A stretch of DNA of 64,000 bases from Snodgrassella communis (GTDB lineage Bacteria > Pseudomonadota > Gammaproteobacteria > Burkholderiales > Neisseriaceae), in contig NZ_CAJZCD010000001.1 of assembly GCF_914768045.1 (NCBI RefSeq), positions 402,960 through 466,959 on the forward strand, in the 5' to 3' direction. The notes under the pieces were generated by a model that had not been told where the DNA came from, did no database searches, and worked only from the letters and a program-made list of their open reading frames with translations. The translations under genes and the position numbers were made by a program. Below are positions 47,170 to 56,991 of the stretch, piece after piece (within the stretch, counting starts at the first letter, position 1; each line of letters begins with the position of its first letter).

Positions 47170-47673
47170 TTAACGCATCAGCCTTTGCTGCTGACGCAAA
47201 CGCCAATACTGCTGTTGTTGTTTGGGCGTTAAAATCTGATAAATATCGTGCTCACGTTTCAACTGTAAAAAATCATAATCAGCACGTGCCTGTTGCTGCT
47301 GTGCCCAGATATGCTGTTCCTGCGCAATCATATTCTTAGCCTTAGCATCATCAAACTGCTTACCCACCACCAGATTTTTACGCTCCTGATGCAGATTAGC
47401 CAGAGTCTGGCGATTTTCATTGCTCATAAGCGGACGCTGACTGGCATACTGATGATCAATTTTCTGCACCAGCGCTTTCTGCTGAGTACTCAGATTCAAC
47501 TGTGGCAGAATTGAGTGAGTGTTTACCAAACCATTAACCGGCGTGTGTTCCTGTACCACTACCGTTTCAGTCATCACCGCTGTCGGTTGTGCTGTTGCCG
47601 TTACAGCAGCAAAAGTCCCCATACTCATGGAAACCAAAGTAGCAAGCGATACTACACGAACAATAGTTTTCAT
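47170..47673 (-). CDS. Spy/CpxP-like periplasmic protein (LTXXQ family)
   Basis: 167 residues from the ATG preceded by AAGGAG; an ATG six codons upstream lacks a ribosome site. Signal peptide MKTIVRVVSLATLVSMSMGTFA with likely cleavage after FAA. The mature part is Gln-rich and helical, with two LTXXQ-type signatures, LNLSTQQKALV and ILTPKQQQQYW. In Enterobacteria Spy and CpxP of this type are ATP-independent periplasmic chaperones induced by envelope stress; that role here is inferred. Transcribed alone and ending at a strong terminator. Confidence 0.75.
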   Translation of the reverse strand: MKTIVRVVSLATLVSMSMGTFAAVTATAQPTAVMTETVVVQEHTPVNGLVNTHSILPQLNLSTQQKALVQKIDHQYASQRPLMSNENRQTLANLHQERKNLVVGKQFDDAKAKNMIAQEQHIWAQQQQARADYDFLQLKREHDIYQILTPKQQQQYWRLRQQQRLMR

Positions 47674-47691
47674 AGCACAACTCCTTATCAT

Positions 47692-48098
47692 TTAAGTCAT
47701 TAACACATTACACCCTTACCCATCAGTATTCCATAAAGCAATGTAAAAACAGGAATGTAAATGAAATAAATTAGTAAACAACATCATTAACTCCAGTCAT
47801 TTAAAAAGTAAAACAGCATCTACTAACAACACCAATTTCATCCAGTTAGCCTGATCTACTTATTATCCAACAACACATAAACAATTCCAGTTATACACCT
47901 GTCGATTTATAGATACATAACTGCCAATCTGCCTTAAGAGAACCACACCACAATCAGCAAGAGCAGCCAAGCCAGATAGACATAACCTAAATACAAAGCT
48001 GCCTCCCCATAGCATCATTAACCACCAATATTACCCCCCCTCCACCACAAAGCGTACGCTACAACCTGCCATCTCGTACAAACCAAACTAACAGGCAT
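47692..48098. other. Non-coding stretch between pgk and the Spy-like gene
   Basis: About 400 bases, AT-rich, containing the promoter of the Spy-like gene. No gene or hairpin recognised apart from the pgk terminator at its right end. Confidence 0.45.
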
Positions 48099-48134
48099 GA
48101 AAAAAGCGAAATCGCCGCATAACAACGATTTCGC
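48099..48134 (-). terminator. Terminator of pgk
   Basis: Perfect 9-bp stem GCGAAATCG / CGATTTCGC followed by six T on the minus strand, 45 bases after the stop codon. Confidence 0.85.
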
Positions 48135-48178
48135 CAGAACAAATGACACCACCAATGCCAGCAGATTCTTATCAGCAA

Positions 48179-49354
48179 TCAGGCACGAGCAGTTAATGCC
48201 GCTACAGCCGGCAAAGTCTTACCTTCAAGGAATTCCAGAAATGCCCCGCCACCCGTACTGATATAACTGATATCATCAGTAACACCAAACTGAGAAATGG
48301 CTGCCAGCGTATCCCCGCCACCTGCAATCGAATACGCCTCACTCTGAGCAATCGCCTCAGCCAACACCTCAGTACCTTGTGCAAATGACGCAAATTCAAA
48401 TACCCCCACAGGTCCATTCCATACAATAGTTTTTGCCGCCTTCATCATCTGTGCCAGTCTCTGTGCCGATTGAGGTCCAATATCCAGAATCATGTCATCT
48501 GTAGCCACATCCGCCACATTCTTGATTTCAGCAGGCTCATCTGCAGCAAAACGTTTAGCCACCACAACATCAGTTGGCAAAGGAATATCACCACCCTTAG
48601 CTGCCATCTTAGCCATAATTTGTCGTGCATTTTCAACCAGATCAGCCTCAGCCAGAGACTGCCCAACCGACACCCCCTGCGCCAACAAAAATGTATTGGC
48701 AATTCCGCCACCAACAATCAAATAATCAACCTTATCGGCCAGACTCTCCAAAATAGTCAGCTTAGTAGAAACCTTACTTCCTCCCACAATCGCCACTACA
48801 GGTGCCTGCGGATTCTGTACAGCATGGCTCAACGCTTCCAGCTCAGCCGTTAACAGCATACCAGCACAGGCCAACGGAGCCACAGCAGCCACAGCAGCAG
48901 TGGAAGCTTCTGCACGATGTGCCGTACCAAAAGCATCATTAACATACACATCACCCAGTGCTGCATAAGCAGCAGCCAGAGCATGGTCATTTTCCTTTTC
49001 GCCGACATTCAGACGCACATTAGGCAGCATCACCACCTCAGCCGCTTGCAACTGCGGTTTATGCTCACGCCAGTCTTCCACCACCCGAACACTCTGCCCC
49101 AGCAATTCGCCCAGACGCTGAGCAACTGGCACCACACTGTCTTCCGGTTTGGGCGCGCCTGCTTTCGGCCGCCCCAGATGCGTCAGCACCACCACCGCTG
49201 CGCCCTGCTGTAAACAATAACGAATAGAGGCCAACGAAGCACGAATGCGCGTATCATCAACAATGACACCATCTTTAATAGGTACATTCATGTCCACCCG
49301 AATCACGACAGTCTTACCAGACACATCCTGATCAGCCAACTTTTTAAACAACAT
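48179..49354 (-). CDS. pgk: Phosphoglycerate kinase
   Basis: 391 residues from the ATG giving [11 protein letters not shown]; the frame is open 17 codons further but those are not Pgk-like. It interconverts 1,3-bisphosphoglycerate and 3-phosphoglycerate with ATP/ADP. Signature [14 protein letters not shown] near the N-terminus, [38 protein letters not shown], and the nucleotide-binding [11 protein letters not shown] and [10 protein letters not shown]. One position, ENxRF of the usual ENVRF motif, reads PNVRL here. Serves glycolysis or, given the organic-acid genes in the window, gluconeogenesis. Monocistronic. Confidence 0.97.
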   Translation of the reverse strand: MLFKKLADQDVSGKTVVIRVDMNVPIKDGVIVDDTRIRASLASIRYCLQQGAAVVVLTHLGRPKAGAPKPEDSVVPVAQRLGELLGQSVRVVEDWREHKPQLQAAEVVMLPNVRLNVGEKENDHALAAAYAALGDVYVNDAFGTAHRAEASTAAVAAVAPLACAGMLLTAELEALSHAVQNPQAPVVAIVGGSKVSTKLTILESLADKVDYLIVGGGIANTFLLAQGVSVGQSLAEADLVENARQIMAKMAAKGGDIPLPTDVVVAKRFAADEPAEIKNVADVATDDMILDIGPQSAQRLAQMMKAAKTIVWNGPVGVFEFASFAQGTEVLAEAIAQSEAYSIAGGGDTLAAISQFGVTDDISYISTGGGAFLEFLEGKTLPAVAALTARA

Positions 49355-49607
49355 AATCAAAATCCCGAAACAAAACACGCCGATAAAATCGTCATACAGC
49401 TCCATACCATCCAGATAGCCACATCATCAGCGCATAAAATAATAAAATAATTATAAGCTACAAAATACTTGAAAAACCTTGAATTATCTTATAATTTACC
49501 CATAGGGTAAAGTCAGATTCAGGATAAAAGCATTGCAGCTTCTGTTCCCTCACCTGTATAACTCATCTCATTGCAGCACAACTGCATACACAAACAAGGA
49601 AAATATT

Positions 49608-49991
49608 ATGACTCTTGCTTACTGGTGTATTTTAATTGCTATGTTCCTACCGTGGATTGCCGCCTCTTATGCTAAAAAAAGCGGTGGCTTTGGCTCCAAC
49701 GACAATCATCAGCCACGTGAATTTCTGGCGAAAGCTGAAGGCAAAGCCGCACGAGCTAACGCTGCCCAGCAAAATAGTTACGAAATATTTGCCCCTTTTG
49801 CTGCCGCCGTCATCATAGCTCATGCCACCGAAAATGCTGCCCAGTTCACCATCAATTTCTGGAGCGTCCTGTTTATCCTCAGCCGTTTAGGTTATTTTTA
49901 CTGCTATATCAACGACAAATCCTTTGCCCGCTCCTGCATCTGGGGATTCGGCGTTGTGTGTATCATCGCCCTGTATATCGCCGCAATCTGA
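49608..49991 (+). CDS. MAPEG family membrane protein
   Basis: 127 residues from the ATG that follows AAGGAAAAT; an open extension to 49533 is not used by the family. Four hydrophobic segments. RANAAQQNSYEIFAPFAAAVIIAH matches the core of the MAPEG superfamily (membrane-associated proteins in eicosanoid and glutathione metabolism), and FILSRLGYFYCYI is the conserved fourth-helix region. Bacterial members are often glutathione-transferase-like but few have known substrates. Divergent from pgk. Confidence 0.85.
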   Translation: MTLAYWCILIAMFLPWIAASYAKKSGGFGSNDNHQPREFLAKAEGKAARANAAQQNSYEIFAPFAAAVIIAHATENAAQFTINFWSVLFILSRLGYFYCYINDKSFARSCIWGFGVVCIIALYIAAI

Positions 49992-50066
49992 ATATAAACA
50001 GCGGCTGATATAAAAAACAGTCAGCAGAGGTATGTTACGGGCTTTTCAGCCATAGGAAGATAATTT

Positions 50067-50277
50067 ATGTCCACACAAACCGATTACTGTCTTTGCGGTA
50101 AGGTTAAACTTGACCAGAACTGAATAACCTGTCACTGAGTGCCTGTCACAGTCTTACCTGCGGCAAATAAAGTACCGGCCTGTTAATGAGCAGCTTACAT
50201 ATGGCGAAATTTACTTTGAGAACAAATAGCTGATTAAACACTACCACTCATCTGAGAAGGCAAAAAAGTATTTTTAA
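50067..50277 (+). pseudogene. Decayed GFA-type (glutathione-dependent formaldehyde-activating-like) gene
   Basis: Begins MSTQTDYCLCGKVKLDQN and stops. In a shifted frame it continues ACHSLTCGK, another stop, and finally LIKHYHSSEKAKKYF with a stop where a Cys would be expected. The order CxCGxVxL, CHxxxCxK and YxSSxKAxRYF(C) is that of GFA-domain proteins, which bind zinc through these Cys residues. Frameshifts and three stops make it a remnant. It lies just downstream of the MAPEG gene, itself in a glutathione-linked family. Confidence 0.5.
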
Positions 50278-50438
50278 ATACCATACACATAGATACTTCG
50301 CAATAACAGACAATATCCATTCATAGCTAGAGATAGGCTATGAATGGATTTATGATTAATTTCGATAGTCGCGTCAGATTATTTATAGAAAAACTATTTC
50401 CACAAAATCTGATACAGACTGATTCCTACCACACATAA

Positions 50439-50726
50439 TTATTGATTTGATTTTTTCCATGCATCAATCATTTCAGGAGTTACTTCATTTTTATAGCAAA
50501 TAGGCGAATATCCACCCGGTCTACTCCATGCGCTTCTTTTTCCACAAGAACTACCATTTCTGGCAGTATTGTAGGGACAAGCGCAAACACTAGGATACTG
50601 CTGTATTGATGCATCAATTATTTTTTGCTTGATAGCATCATCTGTCTGTGTATTTGATCTGGCTTCCGAAAACTGACTTGTAAAAAACAAAATAACTAAC
50701 GCTGTAGTAAGTACTAGAAATTTCAT
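50439..50726 (-). CDS. Small secreted Cys-rich protein
   Basis: 95 residues from the ATG preceded by GAGGAG; the frame extends 23 codons upstream without a ribosome site. Signal peptide MKFLVLTTALVILFFTSQFSEA. The mature protein has a compact motif VCACPYNTARNGSSCGKRSA then WSRPGGYSPICY: four Cys within about 30 residues, presumably forming two disulfides in the periplasm. Proteins with this motif are found scattered in proteobacteria; I know of no function. Single gene, downstream end facing a decayed GFA gene. Confidence 0.75.
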   Translation of the reverse strand: MKFLVLTTALVILFFTSQFSEARSNTQTDDAIKQKIIDASIQQYPSVCACPYNTARNGSSCGKRSAWSRPGGYSPICYKNEVTPEMIDAWKKSNQ

Positions 50727-50964
50727 TTGTGTTATCTCCTCAAAAACAACAATCAATATTTCATAGCAGCATAGATTTTTGAACAACCCCTCCAACTGGA
50801 TTGTAACCTGTAACTATATAGATAATAAAACTAAATATACCTTAACCAATTAAACTCATAACATGAGTGAAGCTAATATCCCACAAATGATAGCCAACAA
50901 AAAATAACCCTTACCAACCAAATTTTCCAACTGGTAAATAGTTAGCTGATGCCCGTCCAGACGC

Positions 50965-51000
50965 AAAAACAGACCATATAACACTTTTGTTATATGGTCT
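50965..51000 (-). terminator. Terminator of the thiolase operon
   Basis: Perfect 13-bp stem AGACCATATAACA and complement with a 4-base loop, then GTTTTTG on the minus strand, 35 bases after the thiolase stop codon. Confidence 0.85.
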
Positions 51001-51034
51001 GCTATTAATATAGTATCACATTGAATCTACAGCA

Positions 51035-52216
51035 TTACATCCGTTCAACAATCATAGCAATGCCCTGACCACCGCCGATACACAGCGTAGCCAAACCAAG
51101 CTGCGCATCTCTGGCCTGCATACCATACAGCAGACTCACCAGAATGCGCGTGCCACTGGCACCAATCGGATGGCCGATGGCAATCGCTCCGCCATGAACA
51201 TTGGTTTTATCCATATCAAAGTGCAGCTCACGGCCTACCCCGAGGAACTGGGCAGCAAAAGCTTCATTTGCTTCAATCAGATCAATATCCGCCAAAGTCA
51301 GGCCAGCTTTCTGTAATGCTTTCTGCGTAGCCGGTACCGGCCCCAGCCCCATCAGTGCCGGGCTCACACCAGCACTGGCATAGCTGCGAATACGTGCCAA
51401 AGGTTGCAACCCTAGTTCTTTGGCTTTGCTTTCAGACATGACCACCACAGCGGCCGCCCCATCATTAATACCGGAAGAATTACCCGCAGTAACCGTACCA
51501 TCGGTACTGAAAGCCGGCTTTAATTTAGCCAGCGCCTCAGCAGTTGCCTCAGCACGCGGATACTCATCGCGCGCAAACACAACATCACCTTTGCGCGACT
51601 TAATCGTCACCGGCACAATTTCGGCATCAAACACACCAGCAGCCACTGCCTGTGCGGCCAGTTGCTGCGAACGCAAAGCTAGTTCATCCTGCTCCTGACG
51701 GCTAATCTGGTATTTCTGCGCAATATTTTCCGCCGTAATCCCCATATGATAATGATTGGTAGCACAAGTCAGCCCATCATGTACCATAGTATCAATAACC
51801 TGTTGATTGCCCATGCGATAGCCCCAGCGTGCACGGCTATCAAGCAGATACGGTGCTCGGCTCATATTTTCCATGCCACCAGCCACCACAACTTCAGCAT
51901 CTCTGGCAGCAATGGCCTGCGCTGCCAGTGCCACCGTTTTCAATCCAGAACCACATACCTTATTGACTGTATAAGCTGGCACTGTATCAGCCAGTCCTGC
52001 CGCCAGCGCTGCCTGCCGTGCTGGATTCTGTCCCAGACCTGCCTGCAACACATTGCCCATCATCACTTCATCAACTAGCGCACCCTCAACACCGGCACGG
52101 TTGATTGCTTCTGCAATCACTAGCTTGCCCAAGTCTACGGTACCCACACTGGCTAATGAACCATTAAAACTGCCTACCGGCGTACGCGCCGCACTGACAA
52201 TAACTGCACTTTCCAT
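51035..52216 (-). CDS. atoB: Acetyl-CoA C-acetyltransferase (thiolase)
   Basis: 393 residues from the ATG that follows GAGGAG by 5 bases. Thiolase that cleaves acetoacetyl-CoA to two acetyl-CoA or runs in reverse. Nucleophile Cys88 in [11 protein letters not shown], then [23 protein letters not shown] (His) and LCIGGGQG (second Cys), all intact. Last gene of a six-gene operon with the two CoA-transferase subunits just upstream (30 bases to subunit B). In this context it most likely finishes the degradation of a 3-oxoacyl or acetoacetate unit. The symbol is by function; phaA is an alternative name. Confidence 0.92.
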   Translation of the reverse strand: MESAVIVSAARTPVGSFNGSLASVGTVDLGKLVIAEAINRAGVEGALVDEVMMGNVLQAGLGQNPARQAALAAGLADTVPAYTVNKVCGSGLKTVALAAQAIAARDAEVVVAGGMENMSRAPYLLDSRARWGYRMGNQQVIDTMVHDGLTCATNHYHMGITAENIAQKYQISRQEQDELALRSQQLAAQAVAAGVFDAEIVPVTIKSRKGDVVFARDEYPRAEATAEALAKLKPAFSTDGTVTAGNSSGINDGAAAVVVMSESKAKELGLQPLARIRSYASAGVSPALMGLGPVPATQKALQKAGLTLADIDLIEANEAFAAQFLGVGRELHFDMDKTNVHGGAIAIGHPIGASGTRILVSLLYGMQARDAQLGLATLCIGGGQGIAMIVERM

Positions 52217-52246
52217 ATCCACTCCTCAACCTGACTGTTTTCTGGT

Positions 52247-52912
52247 TTACAAACCACGCTGACTGATTGCCATTTCACAGAAATCTTCAGCTACCACAAA
52301 CTCAGCCTGCGTTTTAGCCCTAATCGTATCCAGATCAACACCCGGTGCATGTTCCTGCAAAACCAGTTGCCCATCTACAAAAGCAAACACCGCCAGTTCA
52401 GTGACAATCAGATTAACCTTGTTTTTTGCCGTCAGCGGCAGCGTACATTGCTTCAGGATTTTGGATTCACCATGTTTAGTACAGTGCTCCATACCGATAA
52501 TTACCCGACGTGAACCAGTTACCAGATCCATTGCACCACCCATACCCGGCACCATTTTACCGGGTACCATCCAGTTTGCCAGATTGGCTTCCTGATCAAC
52601 TTCCAAACCGCCCAGCACACACGCATCAATATGACCACCACGGATCAGTGCAAATGAAAACGCACTATCAAAAGTACAGCCACCGGCAGCAATCCCGCAC
52701 GGCTGCCCGCCGGCATTCACCAGATTAGGATTGGCCACATCCGGATTGAGCGCCGCTAGTCCCAGAAAACCATTTTCAGACTGTAGAGTAATATGAATAT
52801 CTTCTGGCACATAATTGGCCACCTGAGTGGGCAAACCAATGCCCAGATTCACCACATCCCCATCATTAAATTCCATCGCAATTCTGCGGGCGATTAATTC
52901 TTTTGCATTCAT
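52247..52912 (-). CDS. atoA: 3-oxoacid / acetate CoA-transferase subunit B
   Basis: 221 residues from the ATG (MNAKELIARRIAMEF) preceded by AGGGGAAG; the open frame runs 37 codons further into the upstream gene and is not used. Catalytic Glu in LQSENGFLGL; GIGLPTQVANYV and MVPGMGGAMDLVTGSRRVI are typical of the beta subunit of family I CoA-transferases. It moves CoA between a donor acyl-CoA and acetoacetate or another short-chain acid. Starts 13 bases after the stop of subunit A. The name scoB would serve equally if succinyl-CoA is the donor. Confidence 0.9.
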   Translation of the reverse strand: MNAKELIARRIAMEFNDGDVVNLGIGLPTQVANYVPEDIHITLQSENGFLGLAALNPDVANPNLVNAGGQPCGIAAGGCTFDSAFSFALIRGGHIDACVLGGLEVDQEANLANWMVPGKMVPGMGGAMDLVTGSRRVIIGMEHCTKHGESKILKQCTLPLTAKNKVNLIVTELAVFAFVDGQLVLQEHAPGVDLDTIRAKTQAEFVVAEDFCEMAISQRGL

Positions 52913-52925
52913 GGTGATTCTTCCC

Positions 52926-53579
52926 CTATTCCGGATAAATAATATAATCAACCAGTGCTGCTGGTGTAACGGCTGCATCTGGCGTAATCTCACCCACTTC
53001 AACCACATTATTGGCTTCGACAATCACTGTTTTCGCAGCCAATGCCACCAGCGGATTAAAATTCTGCGCCGACAGTTCATACACCAGATTACCCAGCTTA
53101 TCTGCCGTTTTTGCCTCTACAATGGCCAGATCAGCGTGCAACGGCAACTCAAGCAAAAACTCCCGCCCGTCTACAACAATTTTCTGTTTACCCTCCTCAA
53201 CAACCGTACCCAGCCCGGTTGGCGTTAGCACCCCGCCCAAACCGGCACCAGCCGCACGAATCCGCTCCGCCAGTGTTCCCTGCGGTACCAATTCCACCTC
53301 AATCTCGCCAGCAATCATTTTCTTACCGGTTTCCGGATTAGTACCAATATGTGAAGTGATAACCTTTTTAACTCGATTATGCGTAATCAATGGGCCAACA
53401 CCGGTTTCTACAAACGCAGTATCATTGCCAATAATCGTTAAATCCTTAACCCCTGCATCCAGAATTGCCTGTACCAGTCTGGCAGGAGTACCGACTCCCA
53501 TAAAACCGCCAAACATAACAGTCATGCCATCCCACAGATGATTTTTCACATCTGCCAAACTGAGCTGTTTCGTTTTCAT
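52926..53579 (-). CDS. atoD: 3-oxoacid / acetate CoA-transferase subunit A
   Basis: 217 residues. Alpha subunit of a family I CoA-transferase: [20 protein letters not shown] at the N-terminus (the CoA-binding glycine loop), then [26 protein letters not shown] and [31 protein letters not shown]... regions are intact and the length is normal. Pairs with subunit B directly downstream. About 130 bases separate it from the AtuA-associated gene upstream, with a hairpin in the gap, so the three distal genes may be expressed at a different level. Confidence 0.9.
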   Translation of the reverse strand: MKTKQLSLADVKNHLWDGMTVMFGGFMGVGTPARLVQAILDAGVKDLTIIGNDTAFVETGVGPLITHNRVKKVITSHIGTNPETGKKMIAGEIEVELVPQGTLAERIRAAGAGLGGVLTPTGLGTVVEEGKQKIVVDGREFLLELPLHADLAIVEAKTADKLGNLVYELSAQNFNPLVALAAKTVIVEANNVVEVGEITPDAAVTPAALVDYIIYPE

Positions 53580-53709
53580 ACTCTTCTAACCTGAGATAAA
53601 CAAAAAAACCGAACAGAATAAGTAACCACCTATCCAGTCAACGAACACATCATGGCACATCGCCTTGCCTACCGGCAGTGCCGGAAAAGCACTGTCGGCA
53701 GTTCAGCAA

Positions 53710-54012
53710 TTACTCAATGTCCATATCCAGAATCGCTGCGCTCAATCCCTTGCCATGCATATCATGAGCCAGTGTACGGGTTACTCCACCACCCAAAGCA
53801 CCATACATCACAAAATTCAGCGCACCGATATTTGGCAACTCGTAACGAACCACATCACTGGTCACAATATCCGCAAAAAATGCTTTTACTTTTTCTGCCG
53901 TGACTGCCGTTCTGAGACGCTCATAGTCTTCAGGCCGATAAGCAATTACCGAAATATTTGAGGTATTACCCTTATCACCAGTACGGGAATGTGCAATTTC
54001 ACGTAACTTCAT
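53710..54012 (-). CDS. AtuA-associated small protein (ferredoxin-fold domain)
   Basis: 100 residues. The ATG sits 2 bases after the AtuA stop codon and uses the GGAGG inside the end of that gene. KLREIAHSRTGDKGNTSNI near the N-terminus and NFVMYGALGGGVTRTLAHD are conserved in the short domain found fused to, or encoded beside, AtuA (DUF1446) proteins. It probably forms a complex with AtuA. Biochemical role unknown. Confidence 0.8.
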   Translation of the reverse strand: MKLREIAHSRTGDKGNTSNISVIAYRPEDYERLRTAVTAEKVKAFFADIVTSDVVRYELPNIGALNFVMYGALGGGVTRTLAHDMHGKGLSAAILDMDIE

Positions 54013-54014
54013 TA

Positions 54015-55352
54015 TCAAACCTCCAGATAGTCAATATTGGTTTTAACCAGATCGCGGGAAATATAAGTTGAGTCCATCGCTACAATTTCCTTAACAGATT
54101 TCATAGCGCCGCCGCCACCAGCCGGCCCATTGGTATACAAGGTTTCCACCTCATTACCGACAACTGCAGCTTCAGCTTTAGTAGCAAAACGGCCAGCAAC
54201 ACGGACACGCACTTCATAAGGCTGACTGTTGCAGGATAAAGTGGCACCATGCAAAGAATTAACCCCAATCAGGTCATAGCGCACTTCCTGTGGTGTAACA
54301 CTCGAAATGGCAAAGCGTTCTTTAACAATATCCAGAGCCAGTTTGCCGCGTTCCACAGCGCCCGGACCGGCATAGCTCATTTCCCCTTCACCAATAAAGC
54401 CATCTTCATAGCCTACAGATACTTTCAGTGTTTCAGGACGGGCTCGGCCAGTACCACCTGTAACCGCAACACGGTCTTTACCTTCCTGAGTGAAAGTAAT
54501 ATTAGAGAAATCAGCAATCACATCTGGTGTTTTATATTCATCCGGGCGATGAATTTCATATAACATCTGTTGCTTGCAGGTATCAGGCGTCACCATACCG
54601 CCAGAACCTTCAACCTTAGTAATCACCGCATCACCATCGGCACTGATTTCAGCAATCGGAAAGCCCAAACGTGCCAGATCAGGCACATCACGATAGCCCG
54701 GATCAGCAAAATAACCACCCGTAATCTGGCCGGCACATTCAAGCAAATGCCCGAGGATAGTACCCTTACCCAGATGAACCCAGTCCTCTGCACCCCATTT
54801 GAACTCATGCATCATGATTGACAGGAACAAAGATGGGTCAGAAACACGGCCGGCAATCACAATGTCAGCTCCATTATCCAGAGCCTGAACCATAGGCTCC
54901 GCACCAATATAAGCATTGGCAGAAACAATTTTCTTACCACATTGCGAAACCGGTTTTTGCAGCTCATCCAGTGGCAAATCCTGTTGCATTACCTGTTCAT
55001 AAACATCATCGCCCTCGATAATGGCAATTTTCAGATTCTTAGCACCAAGTGAACGAGCAATATCAGCAGTTACCTTAGCAGCCGCACGCGGATTGGCTGA
55101 ACCCATATTGGTAACAATTTTGATACCCTTTTCCAGACAGGCCGGTAATACTGCCCGCATACGTGCAGCCAACAATTCATTAAAGCCTGCTTCCGGATTG
55201 TGTTTTTTCTGCCGTTGGCCAATCGCAATCGTCCGCTCTGCTAGACATTCAAACACCAAATACTGAATATCCCCTTTTTCAGCCAGCTCAACTGCTGGTT
55301 CAATACGATCACCACCATAACCGGCACCACAACCAATTCTGATTTTTTTCAT
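54015..55352 (-). CDS. AtuA / DUF1446 family protein
   Basis: 445 residues from MKKIRIGCGAGYGGDR, the ATG lying 7-8 bases after AAGG. AtuA family proteins are needed for acyclic terpene use in Pseudomonas and recur in other catabolic operons of carboxylic acids, but their reaction is not established. Conserved pieces seen: GCGAGYGGDRIEPAVELAE, TNMGSANPRAAA, NAYIGAEPMVQALDNGADIV, GRVSDPSLFL, HLLECAGQITGGYFADPG and GPAGGGGAMKSVKEI. Lies directly downstream of the CitMHS transporter (46 bases) and is joined to the small partner gene. Confidence 0.85.
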   Translation of the reverse strand: MKKIRIGCGAGYGGDRIEPAVELAEKGDIQYLVFECLAERTIAIGQRQKKHNPEAGFNELLAARMRAVLPACLEKGIKIVTNMGSANPRAAAKVTADIARSLGAKNLKIAIIEGDDVYEQVMQQDLPLDELQKPVSQCGKKIVSANAYIGAEPMVQALDNGADIVIAGRVSDPSLFLSIMMHEFKWGAEDWVHLGKGTILGHLLECAGQITGGYFADPGYRDVPDLARLGFPIAEISADGDAVITKVEGSGGMVTPDTCKQQMLYEIHRPDEYKTPDVIADFSNITFTQEGKDRVAVTGGTGRARPETLKVSVGYEDGFIGEGEMSYAGPGAVERGKLALDIVKERFAISSVTPQEVRYDLIGVNSLHGATLSCNSQPYEVRVRVAGRFATKAEAAVVGNEVETLYTNGPAGGGGAMKSVKEIVAMDSTYISRDLVKTNIDYLEV

Positions 55353-55397
55353 AACATACACCTTATTATTGCAATTAAAGAAAAACCGACTGCATTC

Positions 55398-56762
55398 TTA
55401 CAACGGGAACACCCCTGTCAGCATGGCTCCAATCGCCATAACAATAGATGCTGCCCACAAAACTGGAATACTGAATTTCTGATGATCGGCCAAATCCACT
55501 CCACTCAAACTGCACAACAGAAAAGTTGCAGGTGTAAGCGGACTCACTGGGAAACCTGTTGTCATTTGACCTAATAGAGAAGCCTGTGCAACCTGAATTG
55601 GTGGAAATCCACCAATATTTGCCACCACCGGCATAATGCCAAAATAATAAGAATCAGGATCAAAGATCAGACTCAATGGCATCGCAATCAGACTAACAAT
55701 GAAAGGGATATGTGAGGCCAAACCATCCGGAATAAATTCACCAGTTGAAACGGCCATCGCCTTTAGCATGCCAGATTCGCTCATAATGCCGGTAAATACC
55801 CCTGCAGCAAACAGAATTGTAGCCATCATCAACGCACCTTTAGCATGGGCATTAATACGTGCAGATTGATCAGCCGGTTTACGATAATTCAGAGTGAGAG
55901 CGATACAGCAGGCAACCATAAAAATAATAGTTGGTGCTATTTTGGTTGATACCATCAGAGAAATAACTATAATCACCAGAATAAGATTCGGCCAGAATAA
56001 ATGCGGACGACGTAATTTCAACTCCTCTTCGGACAGCTCTTTCGGTTTGAAGTGAGTCACACCTTCAGACTCCTCACTAGTACCAACGACACCACCAGCA
56101 CCACTAACTAGCCCTAGACGTTTTTCTTCCTTACGTCCCCAATACCATCCCATGAAAACCATAAACGCCAGACCAGTAATCTGTGCTGGAATCAGTGGAG
56201 TAAATAAATCATGTGTAGATACGTCTAACGCTGAAGCGGCACGGATCATCGGACCAGTCCACGGTAAAAAATTCACCCCAGCACTAAGTGCAGTAATACC
56301 AGCCAGAATTCTCTTATCAATGCCCAGTTTGTCATACAATGGAATCATTGCCGGTACAGTAATCAGAAAGGTGACCGCACCATTACCATCCAAGTGCGCA
56401 ATCAAAGCCAAAACACCAGTACCAATAATAATCTTCTTCGGGCTAGTTCCTACCACTTTCAGTATCTTGGCAATAATCGGATCAAACATACCTGCATCGC
56501 TGACTACGCCAAAGAAAATGATAGCAAACACAAACATCGCTGCCATTGGCGCAAGCTTAGAGATCCCCTTAACTGCCATCTTAGGAATAGTTGAATAAGC
56601 CGGTAAAGCCTCAACACTACCTTGAAAAACAGGTACGATATAAAGTGCAACTATAGCACCCAGAATAGGAATAATAATCAAAGAGACTATCGGAGAAAGC
56701 CGCTTACTCATAATACAAAAAAGCAGAGTAGCAATAGTCAATATGCCTATTAATGCAAGCAT
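55398..56762 (-). CDS. CitMHS family carboxylate transporter
   Basis: 454 residues from MLALIGILTIATLLFCIM, preceded by AAGGGGGG; the frame is open 54 codons further upstream but lacks a ribosome site and membrane-protein character. About twelve hydrophobic segments with HLDGNGAVTFLITVPAMIPLYDKL and DPDSYYFGIMPVVANIGG, both typical of the CitMHS (citrate-metal:proton symporter) family. In context the real substrate may be another small hydroxy- or oxo-acid. First gene of the operon read leftwards from the LysR gene. Confidence 0.85.
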   Translation of the reverse strand: MLALIGILTIATLLFCIMSKRLSPIVSLIIIPILGAIVALYIVPVFQGSVEALPAYSTIPKMAVKGISKLAPMAAMFVFAIIFFGVVSDAGMFDPIIAKILKVVGTSPKKIIIGTGVLALIAHLDGNGAVTFLITVPAMIPLYDKLGIDKRILAGITALSAGVNFLPWTGPMIRAASALDVSTHDLFTPLIPAQITGLAFMVFMGWYWGRKEEKRLGLVSGAGGVVGTSEESEGVTHFKPKELSEEELKLRRPHLFWPNLILVIIVISLMVSTKIAPTIIFMVACCIALTLNYRKPADQSARINAHAKGALMMATILFAAGVFTGIMSESGMLKAMAVSTGEFIPDGLASHIPFIVSLIAMPLSLIFDPDSYYFGIMPVVANIGGFPPIQVAQASLLGQMTTGFPVSPLTPATFLLCSLSGVDLADHQKFSIPVLWAASIVMAIGAMLTGVFPL

Positions 56763-56991
56763 AAATGCCCCCCTTTTTGGGTCGTTATAAATAAAGAAAA
56801 AAATATCTAAGAAAGCCCCAGCATTCTCACCATAACGTCCCTGCCTGTCTAATCGATAATAAAGATGAATTAATAAGCAAAACCAATTAATCCGGCAACT
56901 TATGGAAAATTTGATAAACTTCAAATTTTCTTTACAATTAATATGCTATTGTGAATGGTTCTTGGATTAAAATATTGGCTAATAATGTTAT
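56763..56991. promoter_or_regulatory. Divergent promoter region of the LysR gene and the CitMHS operon
   Basis: 229 bases between the two divergent start codons, AT-rich. It holds the promoters for both sides and a strong dyad at 56905-56930, 62 bases from the LysR start. This is the classical layout for LysR control of a catabolic operon. Confidence 0.6.
56905..56930. promoter_or_regulatory. Candidate LysR operator dyad
   Basis: Perfect inverted repeat GAAAATTTGA / TCAAATTTTC around TAAACT. LysR proteins often bind such AT-rich interrupted dyads in the divergent region; assignment is inference. Confidence 0.5.

Noticed and set aside
46962..47339. 125-codon open frame on the plus strand
   Set aside because: Overlaps the Spy-like gene and its terminator antisense; no plausible product.
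52913..53023. N-terminal extension of CoA-transferase subunit B into the subunit A gene
   Set aside because: An ATG with a good Shine-Dalgarno sequence at 52912 gives the family-typical N-terminus; the extension is out-of-frame reading of the upstream gene.
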